From: Bacteroidales bacterium
GTDB lineage: Bacteria; Bacteroidota; Bacteroidia; Bacteroidales; UBA932
NCBI GenBank assembly: GCA_017620335.1
Contig: JAFZQO010000026.1
Location: 1-64,000, forward strand
DNA: 64,000 nt
Direction of reading: 5' to 3'
Each line of letters opens with the position of its first letter. Position 1 is the first letter of the stretch. Below the pieces are notes generated by a model, which did no database searches, had not been told where the DNA came from, and saw only the letters and a program-made list of their open reading frames with translations. The translations under genes and the position numbers were made by a program. Positions 45,314-55,216 of this stretch are shown here, in pieces.

Positions 45314-46798
45314 ATGTATTCTTTAGGAATAGACGTCGGATCTTCATCCGTGAAAGTTTCGCTGCTCGACATCGAGAGCGGCAAGTGTATAAGTTCGGCC
45401 ACCAATCCCAAGACCGAGGCCCCCATCAAGTCCCTGGAGAAGGGCTGGGCGGAGCAGGATCCCAGGTCCTGGTGGAATTATCTTTGCGAAGGCGTCCGCG
45501 AGATGGCGGCATCCGGTTTCGACATGGGCAAGGTCGTTTCCATAGGTATTTCCTACCAGATGCACGGCCTCGTGGCCCTCGACAAGGAGGGCACCCCTGT
45601 GCGTGACTCCATCATCTGGTGCGACTCCCGCGCCGTCCCGCTCGGCGCCGAGGCGCTTCAGGCCATCGGATATGAGCGCTGCATGTCCCACCTGCTCAAT
45701 TCCCCGGGCAATTTCACCGCCGCCAAGCTTGCATGGGTAAAGCGCAACGAGCCTGACATCTATGCCAAGATCTGGCGTTTCATGCTTCCCGGAGACTATA
45801 TCGCATTCCTCCTTACCGGCGAAGCCGTTACCACGGCCACCGGCATGTCCGAAGGCATACTCTGGGACTTCGTCGACCGTCGCCGCGCCCATTTCGTGGC
45901 CGACTATTTCGGCATCGAGTCCGATAAGTTCTGTCCCGTCGTCCAGGCCATCGGCATACAGGGTTACACCACAGCCGCCATCCAGGCCGAGCTCGGCATC
46001 CCGACCGGCACCCCTGTTTCCTACCGCGCCGGCGACCAGCCCAACAACGCCTTCTCCCTCGACGTCCTCAACCCGGGCGAGATCGCTGCCACCGGCGGCA
46101 CCAGCGGCGTCGTCTACGGCGTGACGGACGTGCCCAAGGCCGACCCCCAGTCGCGTGTCAACACCTTCCTGCACGTCACCTCCGCCACCGTCAGCGAGCC
46201 GCGCCTCGGCGTGCTGCTCTGCATCAACGGCACGGGCATCATGAACTCCTGGGCCCGCCGCAACATCGCCCCCGACCTCTCCTACGCCGGCATGAACGCC
46301 CTCGCCGCCACCGCCCCGGTGGCTTCCGACGGCCTACTCGTCCTGCCTTTCGGCAACGGCGCTGAGCGCGTCCTGGCCAACCGCAGCACCGGCGCCAGGC
46401 TCGTCGGCATCGACCTCATACGCCACAGCAAGCAGCATATCCTCCGCGCGGTCCAGGAGGGCATCGCCTTCTCCTTCCGCTACGGCATCGACATCATGAA
46501 GGACATGGGCCTGCAGCCTGACGTCATCCGCGCCGGCATGGCCAACATGTTCCTCAGCCCGCTGTTCCGCTCGACGCTCGCCACGCTCTGCGACGCCCGC
46601 ATCGAGCTCTTCGACACCGACGGCTCGCTGGGCGCCGCCCGCGGCGCCGCGCTCGGAGCCGGCATTTACAAGTCCACGGACGAGGCGTTCGCCACGCTCG
46701 CCAAGCTCGACACCGTCGAGCCCGAGGCGGAGTGGAAGCAGCCTCTCGAGGTTGCCTACAGCCGCTGGAAACAGGAAGTAAACAATTCACTTAAATAA
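45314..46798 (+). CDS. xylB: Xylulokinase
   Basis: 494 residues, a cytoplasmic FGGY-family kinase phosphorylating D-xylulose to xylulose-5-phosphate. Visible are the N-terminal phosphate loop [15 protein letters not shown], the substrate region [12 protein letters not shown] with WCDSRAV, the catalytic Asp in the GDQPNNAFS segment, and the ATP-binding GGTSGV and [11 protein letters not shown] segments. Xylulose specificity is supported by xylA 25 bp downstream in the same transcript. Confidence 0.95.
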   Translation: MYSLGIDVGSSSVKVSLLDIESGKCISSATNPKTEAPIKSLEKGWAEQDPRSWWNYLCEGVREMAASGFDMGKVVSIGISYQMHGLVALDKEGTPVRDSIIWCDSRAVPLGAEALQAIGYERCMSHLLNSPGNFTAAKLAWVKRNEPDIYAKIWRFMLPGDYIAFLLTGEAVTTATGMSEGILWDFVDRRRAHFVADYFGIESDKFCPVVQAIGIQGYTTAAIQAELGIPTGTPVSYRAGDQPNNAFSLDVLNPGEIAATGGTSGVVYGVTDVPKADPQSRVNTFLHVTSATVSEPRLGVLLCINGTGIMNSWARRNIAPDLSYAGMNALAATAPVASDGLLVLPFGNGAERVLANRSTGARLVGIDLIRHSKQHILRAVQEGIAFSFRYGIDIMKDMGLQPDVIRAGMANMFLSPLFRSTLATLCDARIELFDTDGSLGAARGAALGAGIYKSTDEAFATLAKLDTVEPEAEWKQPLEVAYSRWKQEVNNSLK

Positions 46799-46823
46799 AT
46801 CCAATCAACTTTTACATTCAATT

Positions 46824-48137
46824 ATGGCAGTTAAAGAGTACTTCCCCGAGATCGGAAAGATTCCTTTCGAGGGCAAAGAGTCCAAGAATCCCCTTGCATT
46901 CCATTACTATGACCCTGAGCGCATCGTCTGCGGCAAGCCCATGAAGGACTGGATGAAGTTCGCCATGGCTTGGTGGCACACCCTCTGCGCGGAGGGCGGC
47001 GACCAGTTCGGCGGCCCCACCAAGTCGTTCCCCTGGAATGACGCCGAGTGCCCGATCTGCAAGGCCAAGCAGAAAGTCGACGCAGGTTTCGAGATCATGC
47101 AGAAGCTCGGCATCGGCTACTACTGCTTCCACGATGTCGACCTTGTCGACGAGGCCGCTACCATCGAGGAGTATGAGGCTAACCTCAAGGAGATCGTCGC
47201 TTACCTGAAGGAGAAGCAGGCCCAGACCGGCATCAAGCTCCTCTGGGGCACCGCTAATGTCTTCGGCCACAAGCGCTACATGAACGGCGCCTCCACCAAT
47301 CCCGACTTCGACGTCGCCGCCCGCGCCATGGTCCAGATCAAGAACGCCATGGACGCCACCATCGAGCTCGGCGGCGAGTGCTACGTCTTCTGGGGCGGCC
47401 GCGAGGGCTACATGAGCCTCCTCAACACCGATATGAAGCGCGAGAAGGAGCACATGGCCACCATGCTCGGCATGGCCCGCGACTATGCCCGCGGAAAGGG
47501 CTTCAAGGGCACCTTCCTCATCGAGCCCAAGCCGATGGAGCCTACCAAGCACCAGTATGACGTCGACACCGAGACCGTCATCGGTTTCCTCCGCGCCCAC
47601 GGCCTCGACAAGGACTTCAAGGTCAACATCGAGGTGAACCACGCCACCCTCGCCGGCCACACCTTCGAGCATGAGCTCCAGTGCGCTTCCGACGCCGGCC
47701 TCCTCGGCTCGATCGACGCCAACCGCGGCGACTATCAGAACGGCTGGGACACCGACCAGTTCCCGATCGACCTCTTCGAGCTCACCCAGGCCATGATGGT
47801 CATCATCAAGAACGGCGGTCTTGTCGGCGGCACCAACTTCGACGCCAAGACCCGCCGCAACTCCACCGACCTGGAGGACATCATCATCGCCCACGTCAGC
47901 GGCATGGACATCATGGCCCGCGCACTGCTCGTGGCCGCCGACGTCCTCGAGAAGTCCGAGCTGCCCAAGATGCTCAAGGAGCGCTACGCTTCCTTCGACG
48001 CCGGCATCGGCAAGGAGTTCGAGGATGGCAAGCTCACCCTCGAGCAGGTCGTCGAGTATGCCAAGACCAAGGGCGAGCCCAAGGCCACCAGCGGCAAGCA
48101 GGAGCTCTACGAGACCATCGTCAACATGTACATCTAA
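46824..48137 (+). CDS. xylA: Xylose isomerase
   Basis: 437 residues, a metal-dependent TIM-barrel enzyme converting D-xylose to D-xylulose. Hallmarks are the His-bearing FHDVD segment, the metal-ligand Glu in [33 protein letters not shown] and the C-terminal metal site with [10 protein letters not shown]. Length fits the long class II form typical of Bacteroidetes. It follows xylB by 25 bp and is followed by a strong terminator. Confidence 0.98.
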   Translation: MAVKEYFPEIGKIPFEGKESKNPLAFHYYDPERIVCGKPMKDWMKFAMAWWHTLCAEGGDQFGGPTKSFPWNDAECPICKAKQKVDAGFEIMQKLGIGYYCFHDVDLVDEAATIEEYEANLKEIVAYLKEKQAQTGIKLLWGTANVFGHKRYMNGASTNPDFDVAARAMVQIKNAMDATIELGGECYVFWGGREGYMSLLNTDMKREKEHMATMLGMARDYARGKGFKGTFLIEPKPMEPTKHQYDVDTETVIGFLRAHGLDKDFKVNIEVNHATLAGHTFEHELQCASDAGLLGSIDANRGDYQNGWDTDQFPIDLFELTQAMMVIIKNGGLVGGTNFDAKTRRNSTDLEDIIIAHVSGMDIMARALLVAADVLEKSELPKMLKERYASFDAGIGKEFEDGKLTLEQVVEYAKTKGEPKATSGKQELYETIVNMYI

Positions 48138-48170
48138 TCGTTTGAATTAGATTATTTTTCACTTTGTGCG

Positions 48171-48201
48171 GCGGCCGTCCCGAAAGGGGCGGCCGCTTTT
48201 T
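48171..48201 (+). terminator. Terminator of xylB-xylA
   Basis: An 11-bp GC-rich stem with one G-U pair (48171-48181 with 48186-48196), GAAA loop and T5, 33 bp after the xylA stop. Confidence 0.9.
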
Positions 48202-48202
48202 C

Positions 48203-51200
48203 TCAGACTGCGCTTGGCGGTATACCGAACTTGTTCTTGAACGAACGGGAGAATCCCGTAAGCGTGGCGAATCCCACCTTGTACGCGACTTCGCTGATGT
48301 TGAAGTCGCGGGTCTTGAGCAGCTCCATAGCCTTGTTGAGGCGGTAGTTGGTCAGGAAGGCCTGGGGTGACTGGCCGGTGAGGGCCTTAACCTTTGAGAA
48401 GATGCTCGTGCGGCTCATGCCCATCTCCATGGACAGGCCTATGACGCCGAACGCCTCGTCGTCGAGGTGGGAGTCTATGATGCGGTAGCACTTGTCCAGG
48501 AAGACCATGTCCTGCTGCGACAGGGAGTTGTCCTCGACGGGCTCCTCCGAAGAGGAGGTGCGGTCCGCGAGCAGGCTCTGCAGGCGATGCCTGCCGGCTA
48601 TCAGGTTGCGGACCAGCGCGATGAGGTAGGCAGGGTCGAAAGGCTTTCCGAGATATCCGTCCGCACCCAGTTCGAGGCCGTGGATCTGGTTCTCCATGTC
48701 CGCCTTCGCGGTGAGCAGGATGACCGGGATGTGGCAGAACTCGGGATCGTTCTTGATCTCCTTGCAGAGCGTATATCCGTCCTTGTACGGCATCATAACG
48801 TCGCTGATGATCAGGTCCGGGGTGCTGATGCGTATGCATTTCCACGCCTCCTCGCCGTCTCCGGCCATGGTCACCTTGTAGTCCTCGCGCAGGAATCCGC
48901 GGATGTACTCCCTCATGTCGGGATTGTCCTCCACCACGAGTATGTGGATGTCTCCCGTACTGGCCTGTGCGGCTGCGGGTGCCACCGCCTCCTTCTGCCC
49001 GTCTCCGGGTTCCTGCCAGATGTTGGCATCGTCGAAGTCATGCTTGCTGCAGGGGAAGTTGAAGGTGAAGACTGAACCCATGGGGTCGTTGGCCCTCACC
49101 GTGATTTCGCCCTTGTGGAGGTGGGCGAGATGTTGGGCGTAGTTGAGGCCTATGCCGAAACCTGAGGGCAGAGCGCCGCCCACCTGCTCCCCGACACGCT
49201 CGTAGCGGTCGAAAATTCGCGCCATCTTGTCGGGCGAGATGCCGATACCCGTATCGGCTACGGTGATGGAGGCCCTGCCGCCCTCAACGCCGGCCCGGAT
49301 GTCGATTTCGCCGTGTGCGGGCGTGTATTTCACAGCGTTGCTCAGGAGGTTGAAGACTATCCTCTCGACCTTCTCCCTGTCGCAGTAGGCGACCAGTCCG
49401 GCGGGGATGGAGGTCGTTACGCGCATGTCCTTCTGGCTGAACATATACTCGAAGTTGTCCAGCATCTTGCGGAGAAGGACCGAAAGGTCCGTGCGCATGA
49501 CCGACAGGCTGTCGAGCGTGTCCCTGGACCGGCTGAAGTGCAGCAGCTGGTCGGTCAGGCGCACCATGCGCTCGGCGTTGCGGTCGACGATGTCCACGAG
49601 CTCCCGCTCCTTGTCGCCCAGCGACTCGTCGCGCGATAGCTCCTTGACGGGCCCGTAAATCAGCGAGAGGGGAGTGCGGAACTCGTGCGAGACGTTGGTG
49701 AAGAAGTTCGTGCGCTCCTGGCTGATCTGCTCGGAGAGGGCCCTTTCCTGCTCGGAGAGCTCCAGTTTCTCCCTGTTCATCTGCGACTTGAGGTACAGCC
49801 TCATGCCGAAATAGAGGGCGGCCAGGAGCAATGCGAGGTAGAGCAGCAGCATGGGCCAGGCCAGCCATGCGGAAGGCTTGATGCGGACGTGGCGGACAAG
49901 TTCCTCGCCACCCCAGCTTCCGTCGGACTGCAGCACCCTCACCCTGAAGGTATAGCGCCCGCTCCGCAGGCCGGAGTACCCGGCGCGGAGTTGTTTCCCC
50001 GCCGATATCCAGTCCTTGTTGTATCCTTCCAGCTTGAACTGGTAGGCGGGCATAAGGGCCGGATTGTAATTCTTTCCGGAGAAGTAGAACACGATCTGCC
50101 TGGCGTCATGCTTAAGCACGAGCGGGTCCGGGACGTCGCGCATCATGGTCGTACCGTTGATGACGACGCCGTCGAGGTTGAGTGGTATCTCAGGCTCGTC
50201 CGAACTGAAGTCAGCCGGGAAGAAGAAGAACATGGAGTGCGTGCCGAAGACTGCCGTGCCGTTCTCGGTGACGGCGAGGCTGTTGGTGTTGTTGCGGACC
50301 GGTTCCTGTTCGGGATTGTTCAGGATCATCACTGTTTCCCCTCCGTCCGAGATGCGTATGAAGTCGAAGCGGGACGAGGCCCAGATGTTGCCGTTCCTGT
50401 CGCCGGAAATGGACTGTATGGTCCTGTCCACGTCCTTTCCTCCGAGGTCTATCTGGCGGCTCTTTCCGGTCTGCGGCGAATGGTGCCATATCCCAGAATG
50501 GCGGGTACCTATCCACCAGTCCCCGTTCTCGTCCTCCCAGATGCAGCTGGGTTCGGGTATTTCGGCCTCCAGCGGGTAGAAGCGGAAGTCGTCGTCCAGG
50601 AACCACACCGCGTCGTCGGCCAGGAAATAGACCTTTCCCGAACTGAACTGGCCGCAGAACCAGAACTCCGGATGCGGCGAGACGGCTATCTCCTCGCGCC
50701 TCCCGTCGGTGGTGAAGCGCGATACGCCCCCGCTCTGCAGCAGGCAGACGTTGCCGAAGGCATCGTCCCAGATACATACGGTGGGTTCGATGGGCCAGGT
50801 ATCCTCCAGCACCATGCGGTCGGGCTCCATGGAGTAGCGCCTGAGCTGGTCGTAGTCGTACTGGATCCAGAAGTTGCCGCGGCGGTCCCGAAGGGTGATG
50901 CCGAGCTTGCCGTTGCCGTCGAGACCCTTGCCCTCGATGGGTCTGAAGGACCCCGAACCTATATGCTGGCGGAAGATGACCTTGTTGGTAACTACCATGA
51001 TGTAACCGTCTCCCAGCAGGTAGAACATGTTGAGGGCGCTGTCCGAGGAATATTGCGCGGGGCGCCTGAGGCTGTATTCGTCCTTGTGGCGGTAGAGGTT
51101 GACCGGCTCCTTTCCGTCCTTGCTGATCCAGAGGTTGTCGTTCGTCAGCAGGGCCGTGCAGGAATGGACGTTCGAAAGGGACTCTTCCTCCCAGTCCCTT

Positions 51201-52006
51201 TCCAGGCCGTTCTGGGTAAGCTTGAAAATGCCCTCGTTGCGTAAGCCCACATAAGTGTCTCCGTCGTGGGAGCACATCATGACCACGGCCTTGCCGGCGG
51301 TCTCGCGTGCGAGTTCAGTGGGAAGGCTCACCGGCATGCCGTCGTCGTCATAGCACAGGATGCCGTTGTCCGTATATATGCAGACCCCGCCGTCGGGGCG
51401 TGCGAAGAGGCCCAGGATCTCCCTGTCGGCCATGTGGAACTCACGCAGTACGCGGAAGCCCTCGTCCAGGACGGTGATATAGGAGGAACTGGTGTTATGG
51501 ATCCAAATATGCCGGTCTGCGGAAACTATGAAGGTGTTGTAGAGCAGTCTCCTGTCAAGATATACCGGCTGCACGGCACCAGTCGCCTTGTCAGCCGTGA
51601 AAAGACCCTCGCGCGTGGAGAAAATAAGATGTCCGGTATCCCAGTCGGCGACCTGGCTCACCCGGTTGGTGCGGACCTTGAATCCCGGGTCCATCCTGCC
51701 GTTGCGGACGAGGCTTATCCCGGATCCGTTGCCTATCCATAGCCTTCCGTCGGCGTCGGAGCATATAGCACTGACGAAATCGTCGGGGAAGCCGTTGTCA
51801 TCCTGGTAATAGACGACATAGCTGCTGCCGTTGTACCGGTTCAGGCCGCGTACGGTTCCTATCCATATATTGCCGTCGGCATCTTCGGCTATGCCCGTCA
51901 CGTTGGGACTTGACAGCCCGGCCTGGCTCGGTTCGGGAGAAGAATAAACCTGGGCCCGGATGAGAGCGGGCAGCAGCAGGAGGAGGAAAATGGACAATCT
52001 TTTCAT
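48203..52006 (-). CDS. Full-length hybrid two-component regulator of the SusC/SusD locus
   Basis: 1267 residues from the ATG at 52006, with a signal peptide (about 1-20, ending LIRA). The periplasmic part has two Reg_prop propellers and a Y_Y_Y domain (about 620-700). Then come a membrane helix (about 712-735), His near 770 in FFTNVSHEFRTPLSL, an ATPase domain with N box (NLLSNAVKYTP, near 889), ADTGIGI and GFGIGLNYA boxes, a receiver with Asp near 1069 (ISDVMMPYKDG) and a C-terminal AraC domain. All functional parts are present. It diverges from the susC-susD genes and probably activates them on binding an oligosaccharide. The -7 box is 8 bp before the ATG, so the mRNA may be leaderless. Confidence 0.94.
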   Translation of the reverse strand: MKRLSIFLLLLLPALIRAQVYSSPEPSQAGLSSPNVTGIAEDADGNIWIGTVRGLNRYNGSSYVVYYQDDNGFPDDFVSAICSDADGRLWIGNGSGISLVRNGRMDPGFKVRTNRVSQVADWDTGHLIFSTREGLFTADKATGAVQPVYLDRRLLYNTFIVSADRHIWIHNTSSSYITVLDEGFRVLREFHMADREILGLFARPDGGVCIYTDNGILCYDDDGMPVSLPTELARETAGKAVVMMCSHDGDTYVGLRNEGIFKLTQNGLERDWEEESLSNVHSCTALLTNDNLWISKDGKEPVNLYRHKDEYSLRRPAQYSSDSALNMFYLLGDGYIMVVTNKVIFRQHIGSGSFRPIEGKGLDGNGKLGITLRDRRGNFWIQYDYDQLRRYSMEPDRMVLEDTWPIEPTVCIWDDAFGNVCLLQSGGVSRFTTDGRREEIAVSPHPEFWFCGQFSSGKVYFLADDAVWFLDDDFRFYPLEAEIPEPSCIWEDENGDWWIGTRHSGIWHHSPQTGKSRQIDLGGKDVDRTIQSISGDRNGNIWASSRFDFIRISDGGETVMILNNPEQEPVRNNTNSLAVTENGTAVFGTHSMFFFFPADFSSDEPEIPLNLDGVVINGTTMMRDVPDPLVLKHDARQIVFYFSGKNYNPALMPAYQFKLEGYNKDWISAGKQLRAGYSGLRSGRYTFRVRVLQSDGSWGGEELVRHVRIKPSAWLAWPMLLLYLALLLAALYFGMRLYLKSQMNREKLELSEQERALSEQISQERTNFFTNVSHEFRTPLSLIYGPVKELSRDESLGDKERELVDIVDRNAERMVRLTDQLLHFSRSRDTLDSLSVMRTDLSVLLRKMLDNFEYMFSQKDMRVTTSIPAGLVAYCDREKVERIVFNLLSNAVKYTPAHGEIDIRAGVEGGRASITVADTGIGISPDKMARIFDRYERVGEQVGGALPSGFGIGLNYAQHLAHLHKGEITVRANDPMGSVFTFNFPCSKHDFDDANIWQEPGDGQKEAVAPAAAQASTGDIHILVVEDNPDMREYIRGFLREDYKVTMAGDGEEAWKCIRISTPDLIISDVMMPYKDGYTLCKEIKNDPEFCHIPVILLTAKADMENQIHGLELGADGYLGKPFDPAYLIALVRNLIAGRHRLQSLLADRTSSSEEPVEDNSLSQQDMVFLDKCYRIIDSHLDDEAFGVIGLSMEMGMSRTSIFSKVKALTGQSPQAFLTNYRLNKAMELLKTRDFNISEVAYKVGFATLTGFSRSFKNKFGIPPSAV

Positions 52007-52014
52007 AACTGATA

Positions 52015-52022
52015 CAAATATA
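52015..52022 (-). promoter_or_regulatory. -7 box of the full-length hybrid regulator
   Basis: TATATTTG on the minus strand, only 8 bp from the ATG at 52006. The upstream in-frame start at 52036 would lie behind the promoter and is rejected. Confidence 0.55.
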
Positions 52023-52028
52023 CTCATT

Positions 52029-52080
52029 TTTAACATTCCGCATATCCCACTGTCGATTGGGTTGTGCCGTTTAACATCCG
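52029..52080. promoter_or_regulatory. Direct repeats between the hybrid regulator and susC
   Basis: TTTAACATTCCG (52029-52040) and TTTAACATCCGG (from 52070) share TTTAACAT with 41-bp spacing (about four helical turns). The second copy is about 50 bp before the susC -7 box. These are candidate sites for the AraC output domain. Confidence 0.4.
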
Positions 52081-52127
52081 GAATACAAATGTATTTATCG
52101 TGCGCTTCGAGTGTGCGTAAAAGGAAC

Positions 52128-52135
52128 TACCTTTG
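52128..52135 (+). promoter_or_regulatory. -7 box of the susC-susD operon
   Basis: TACCTTTG, 51 bp before the susC ATG, giving a leader of about 45 nt. The -33 region has no TTTG at standard distance, as expected for an activated promoter. Confidence 0.65.
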
Positions 52136-52186
52136 CAATACACTGAAAACGTTTTATTACCAATATTAACCAAATCAACGATCAAG

Positions 52187-55100
52187 ATGAACAAAACCAA
52201 TCTTATCAAACGCGTGGCAGTGGTATTCTGCGGACTCGTCCTCAGCCTCACCGCCTTCGCGCAGAACCGCATCGTCAAGGGCGTGGTTCTCGATGACACC
52301 GACCAGGGAGTCATCGGAGCGGCAGTCATGATCAAGGGCACCACCACCGGTGTCGCCACCGACGTCGACGGCAAGTTCGAACTGTCCTGCGCCCCCACGG
52401 ACATCCTCGTCATCTCCAGCGTCGGTTACGACGAAGTGGAGGTCACTGTCGGGAACCAGACCGACATCACCGTCCGCCTGAACATCTCCTCCGAACTCCT
52501 TGACGACGTCGTCGTCATCGGTTACGGTACCACCCGCGCCAAGAACTTCACCGGCTCGGTCGACGTCATGAAGACCGCCGATTCGCCGGTCGCCGACCTG
52601 GGTCTCAACACTGTTTCCGACATGATCCGCGGCCGTATGTCCGGTGTCGTGATGGGTGCCGAATCTCCCACCGTCGGTAGTAACGCCAGCATTCGCGTCC
52701 GCGGCCGCCGTTCCATCAACTCCACCAGTTCCGCCCCGCTCCTCGTCGTCAACGGCGTCATCTTCACCGGCAACCTCGAGGATATCGACCAGAACTCCAT
52801 CGAGTCCATCAGCGTCCTGAAGGATGCCACCTCCCTCGCCGCCTACGGCTCCAAGGCCGCCAACGGCGTCATCATGATTACCCTGAAGAAGGGCCAGGAG
52901 GGCAAGCCGGTCATCAATTTCTCGACCTCGCACCAGTTCTCCCAGCCTTCTTTCAGGCCGCGTTTCCTCTCTCCTGAGAACTACATCAAGTACCGCAACG
53001 CCAAGAAGGGAATCGAGGACCTCACCAACACCAACTGGATGAACTTCCTTGAGGAGGCCAACTACAAGGCCGGCAAGACCACCGACTGGTATGACCTCGT
53101 GACCCGCACCGGCTACACCCAGAATTACAACCTCAGTTTCTCGGGCCGTACGCAGAACTCCAACTATTATGTCGCTCTCGGCCGTTCCGACCAGAGGGGT
53201 ATCGCCGTGGGCAACAATTTCGCCCGCAACAACGTTTCGATGAATCTCAGTTCCAAGATTACGGAGAGCATCGAGATAGGCGCCAACATGGCTTATACCA
53301 ACAATGTCGACAACTCTGTCGCCGTTTCCACCTCGACCAAGAACTCCCCTTACATGGAGCCTTACCTTCCTGACGGAAAGACCATCCGCTACTATGTCGA
53401 GGGTGTCAACGCCTCCTCCACCAACCCGCTGTGGACCGAGGGCCGTGAGAAGGACAACCGCCGCTTCAACCTTAACCTCGGCGGCTATGTCAGCGTCAAC
53501 ATCCCCTGGATCGAGGGCCTCAACTACCGCTTGAACGCCTCTTACACCAAGGTCCAGTCCAAGAACTACAGCTTCACCCACGAGAACAACACCGTTGCGC
53601 TGCTCGTCAACGACTGGGATGGTCTCGGCCAGACCTCCGACTACTGGAACCTCGCCAGCGCCAACGGCTCCACGAGCTATTCTCTCAGCGAGAACTGGGT
53701 GATCGACAACATCCTCAGCTACACCCGCGCCTTCGGCCAGCACTACGTCAACGGCTCCCTCGTTTACACCCGTGACAGCGCCGAATCCACGAGCGACAGC
53801 ATGACCGGTACCGGTTTCACCACCGCCGGCAACACGCTTCTCAGCTGGTACGGCCTCGGTGACGCCGACGCCAAGTCACTCGGCAGCCCGACCTACTCGC
53901 TCCACACCGACGTGGGTTACCTCGCCCGTCTGATTTATTCCTACAGGGATACCTATCACTTCAACGCCTCCTTCCGTCGCGATGGTTCCTCCGTATTCGG
54001 TGCCGAGCATAAGTGGGGCAACTTCCCCGCCTTCGGCGCTGCCTGGACCGTCACCAACGAGGACTTCATGAAGGGCATTACCTGGCTCGACTTCCTCAAG
54101 CTCAAGCTTTCCTGGGGTAAGAACGGTGCCCAGACCCTCTCTCCTTACGGCACCCTGTCCACCATCGCCCTTGCCAAGGGTGGTCAGATTCCGAATTATT
54201 ATGGCGGTACCACCCATTGGGGCCAGAAGCTCGCCACCTTGGGTAATCCTACCCTCGCATGGCAGACTACCACTTCCTGGAATGGCGGTTTCGAGGCCGA
54301 CTTCATAAAGGGTCGCATTCACGTCGATGTCAACGCCTACGTCTCCAAGACCACAGACCAGATCTTCGACCGCAACATCCCGGTCATGACCGCCGGTATC
54401 ACCACCCAGAAGGCCACCATGGGCCGCGTGGACAACAAGGGTTTGGAAATCAACTTCAACACCGTCCCTGTCAAGACCGCAGCCCTCACATGGAACTCCG
54501 ACTTCGTGTTCACCCTGAACCGCAACAAGATCGTCGACCTCTACGGCGACGGCCAGGATGACCTCACCAAGAGCCTCTTCATCGGCTATCCGATCAATAC
54601 CATCTACGGTTACCGCAATCAGGGCATATTCCAGGACGGAGCCCATGCAGGCCAGCCCATCTTCCTCACCGCTGACGGGCAGGAGACCGACAACCCTTCC
54701 GCTGACGACCGTCAGATTCTCGGCTACACCGATGAGAATTTCCGCCTTTCCTGGGCCAATACCTTCAGGTATGGCAACTGGCAGCTCTACTTCCTCTTCC
54801 AGGGTATCTTCAGCGGCGGCGGATATGGTCTTGCCAACAACACCTTCGCTTACTCCACATACGACACCACCGAGGCCGTCAGTGCTTTCGACATCCCGTT
54901 CTGGACCAAGCAGGAGCCCAACAACACCTATCCGAAGCCTAACTACAGCGACGGCAAGTATGCGGTGTACAACCCTTACGGCCATGTCCGTCTGCAGGAC
55001 CTCTCGCTCTCCTATAACCTCAGCAAGATCGCCAACAAGATCGGCGTCAAGAGCGCCCGCTTCACCCTCTCTGGCAGGAATCTCTTCTACATCGCTCCCA

Positions 55101-55189
55101 AGTGGAAGCTGAGCGACCCTGAGAACCGCAGCGGTAACGGAATCGGTATTCCTCGTGCCGTCACCCTTGGTCTCAATGTCACCCTCTAG
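52187..55189 (+). CDS. SusC-like TonB-dependent outer-membrane receptor
   Basis: 1000 residues from the ATG at 52187. It has a signal peptide (about 1-24, ending TAFA), a carboxypeptidase-D-like regulatory domain (RIVKGVVLDDTDQGVIGAAV), the SusC plug motif region beginning DDVVVIGYGT, then SIRVRGRRSIN and SISVLKDATSLAAYGSKAANG, and a C-terminal 22-strand barrel ending in an aromatic/hydrophobic strand (LGLNVTL). It imports oligosaccharides with the SusD partner encoded next. There is no N-terminal STN/anti-sigma signalling extension, consistent with control by the hybrid regulator. Confidence 0.96.
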   Translation: MNKTNLIKRVAVVFCGLVLSLTAFAQNRIVKGVVLDDTDQGVIGAAVMIKGTTTGVATDVDGKFELSCAPTDILVISSVGYDEVEVTVGNQTDITVRLNISSELLDDVVVIGYGTTRAKNFTGSVDVMKTADSPVADLGLNTVSDMIRGRMSGVVMGAESPTVGSNASIRVRGRRSINSTSSAPLLVVNGVIFTGNLEDIDQNSIESISVLKDATSLAAYGSKAANGVIMITLKKGQEGKPVINFSTSHQFSQPSFRPRFLSPENYIKYRNAKKGIEDLTNTNWMNFLEEANYKAGKTTDWYDLVTRTGYTQNYNLSFSGRTQNSNYYVALGRSDQRGIAVGNNFARNNVSMNLSSKITESIEIGANMAYTNNVDNSVAVSTSTKNSPYMEPYLPDGKTIRYYVEGVNASSTNPLWTEGREKDNRRFNLNLGGYVSVNIPWIEGLNYRLNASYTKVQSKNYSFTHENNTVALLVNDWDGLGQTSDYWNLASANGSTSYSLSENWVIDNILSYTRAFGQHYVNGSLVYTRDSAESTSDSMTGTGFTTAGNTLLSWYGLGDADAKSLGSPTYSLHTDVGYLARLIYSYRDTYHFNASFRRDGSSVFGAEHKWGNFPAFGAAWTVTNEDFMKGITWLDFLKLKLSWGKNGAQTLSPYGTLSTIALAKGGQIPNYYGGTTHWGQKLATLGNPTLAWQTTTSWNGGFEADFIKGRIHVDVNAYVSKTTDQIFDRNIPVMTAGITTQKATMGRVDNKGLEINFNTVPVKTAALTWNSDFVFTLNRNKIVDLYGDGQDDLTKSLFIGYPINTIYGYRNQGIFQDGAHAGQPIFLTADGQETDNPSADDRQILGYTDENFRLSWANTFRYGNWQLYFLFQGIFSGGGYGLANNTFAYSTYDTTEAVSAFDIPFWTKQEPNNTYPKPNYSDGKYAVYNPYGHVRLQDLSLSYNLSKIANKIGVKSARFTLSGRNLFYIAPKWKLSDPENRSGNGIGIPRAVTLGLNVTL

Positions 55190-55216
55190 TCCCGTTCACC
55201 TAATCAAGCATAAGAT

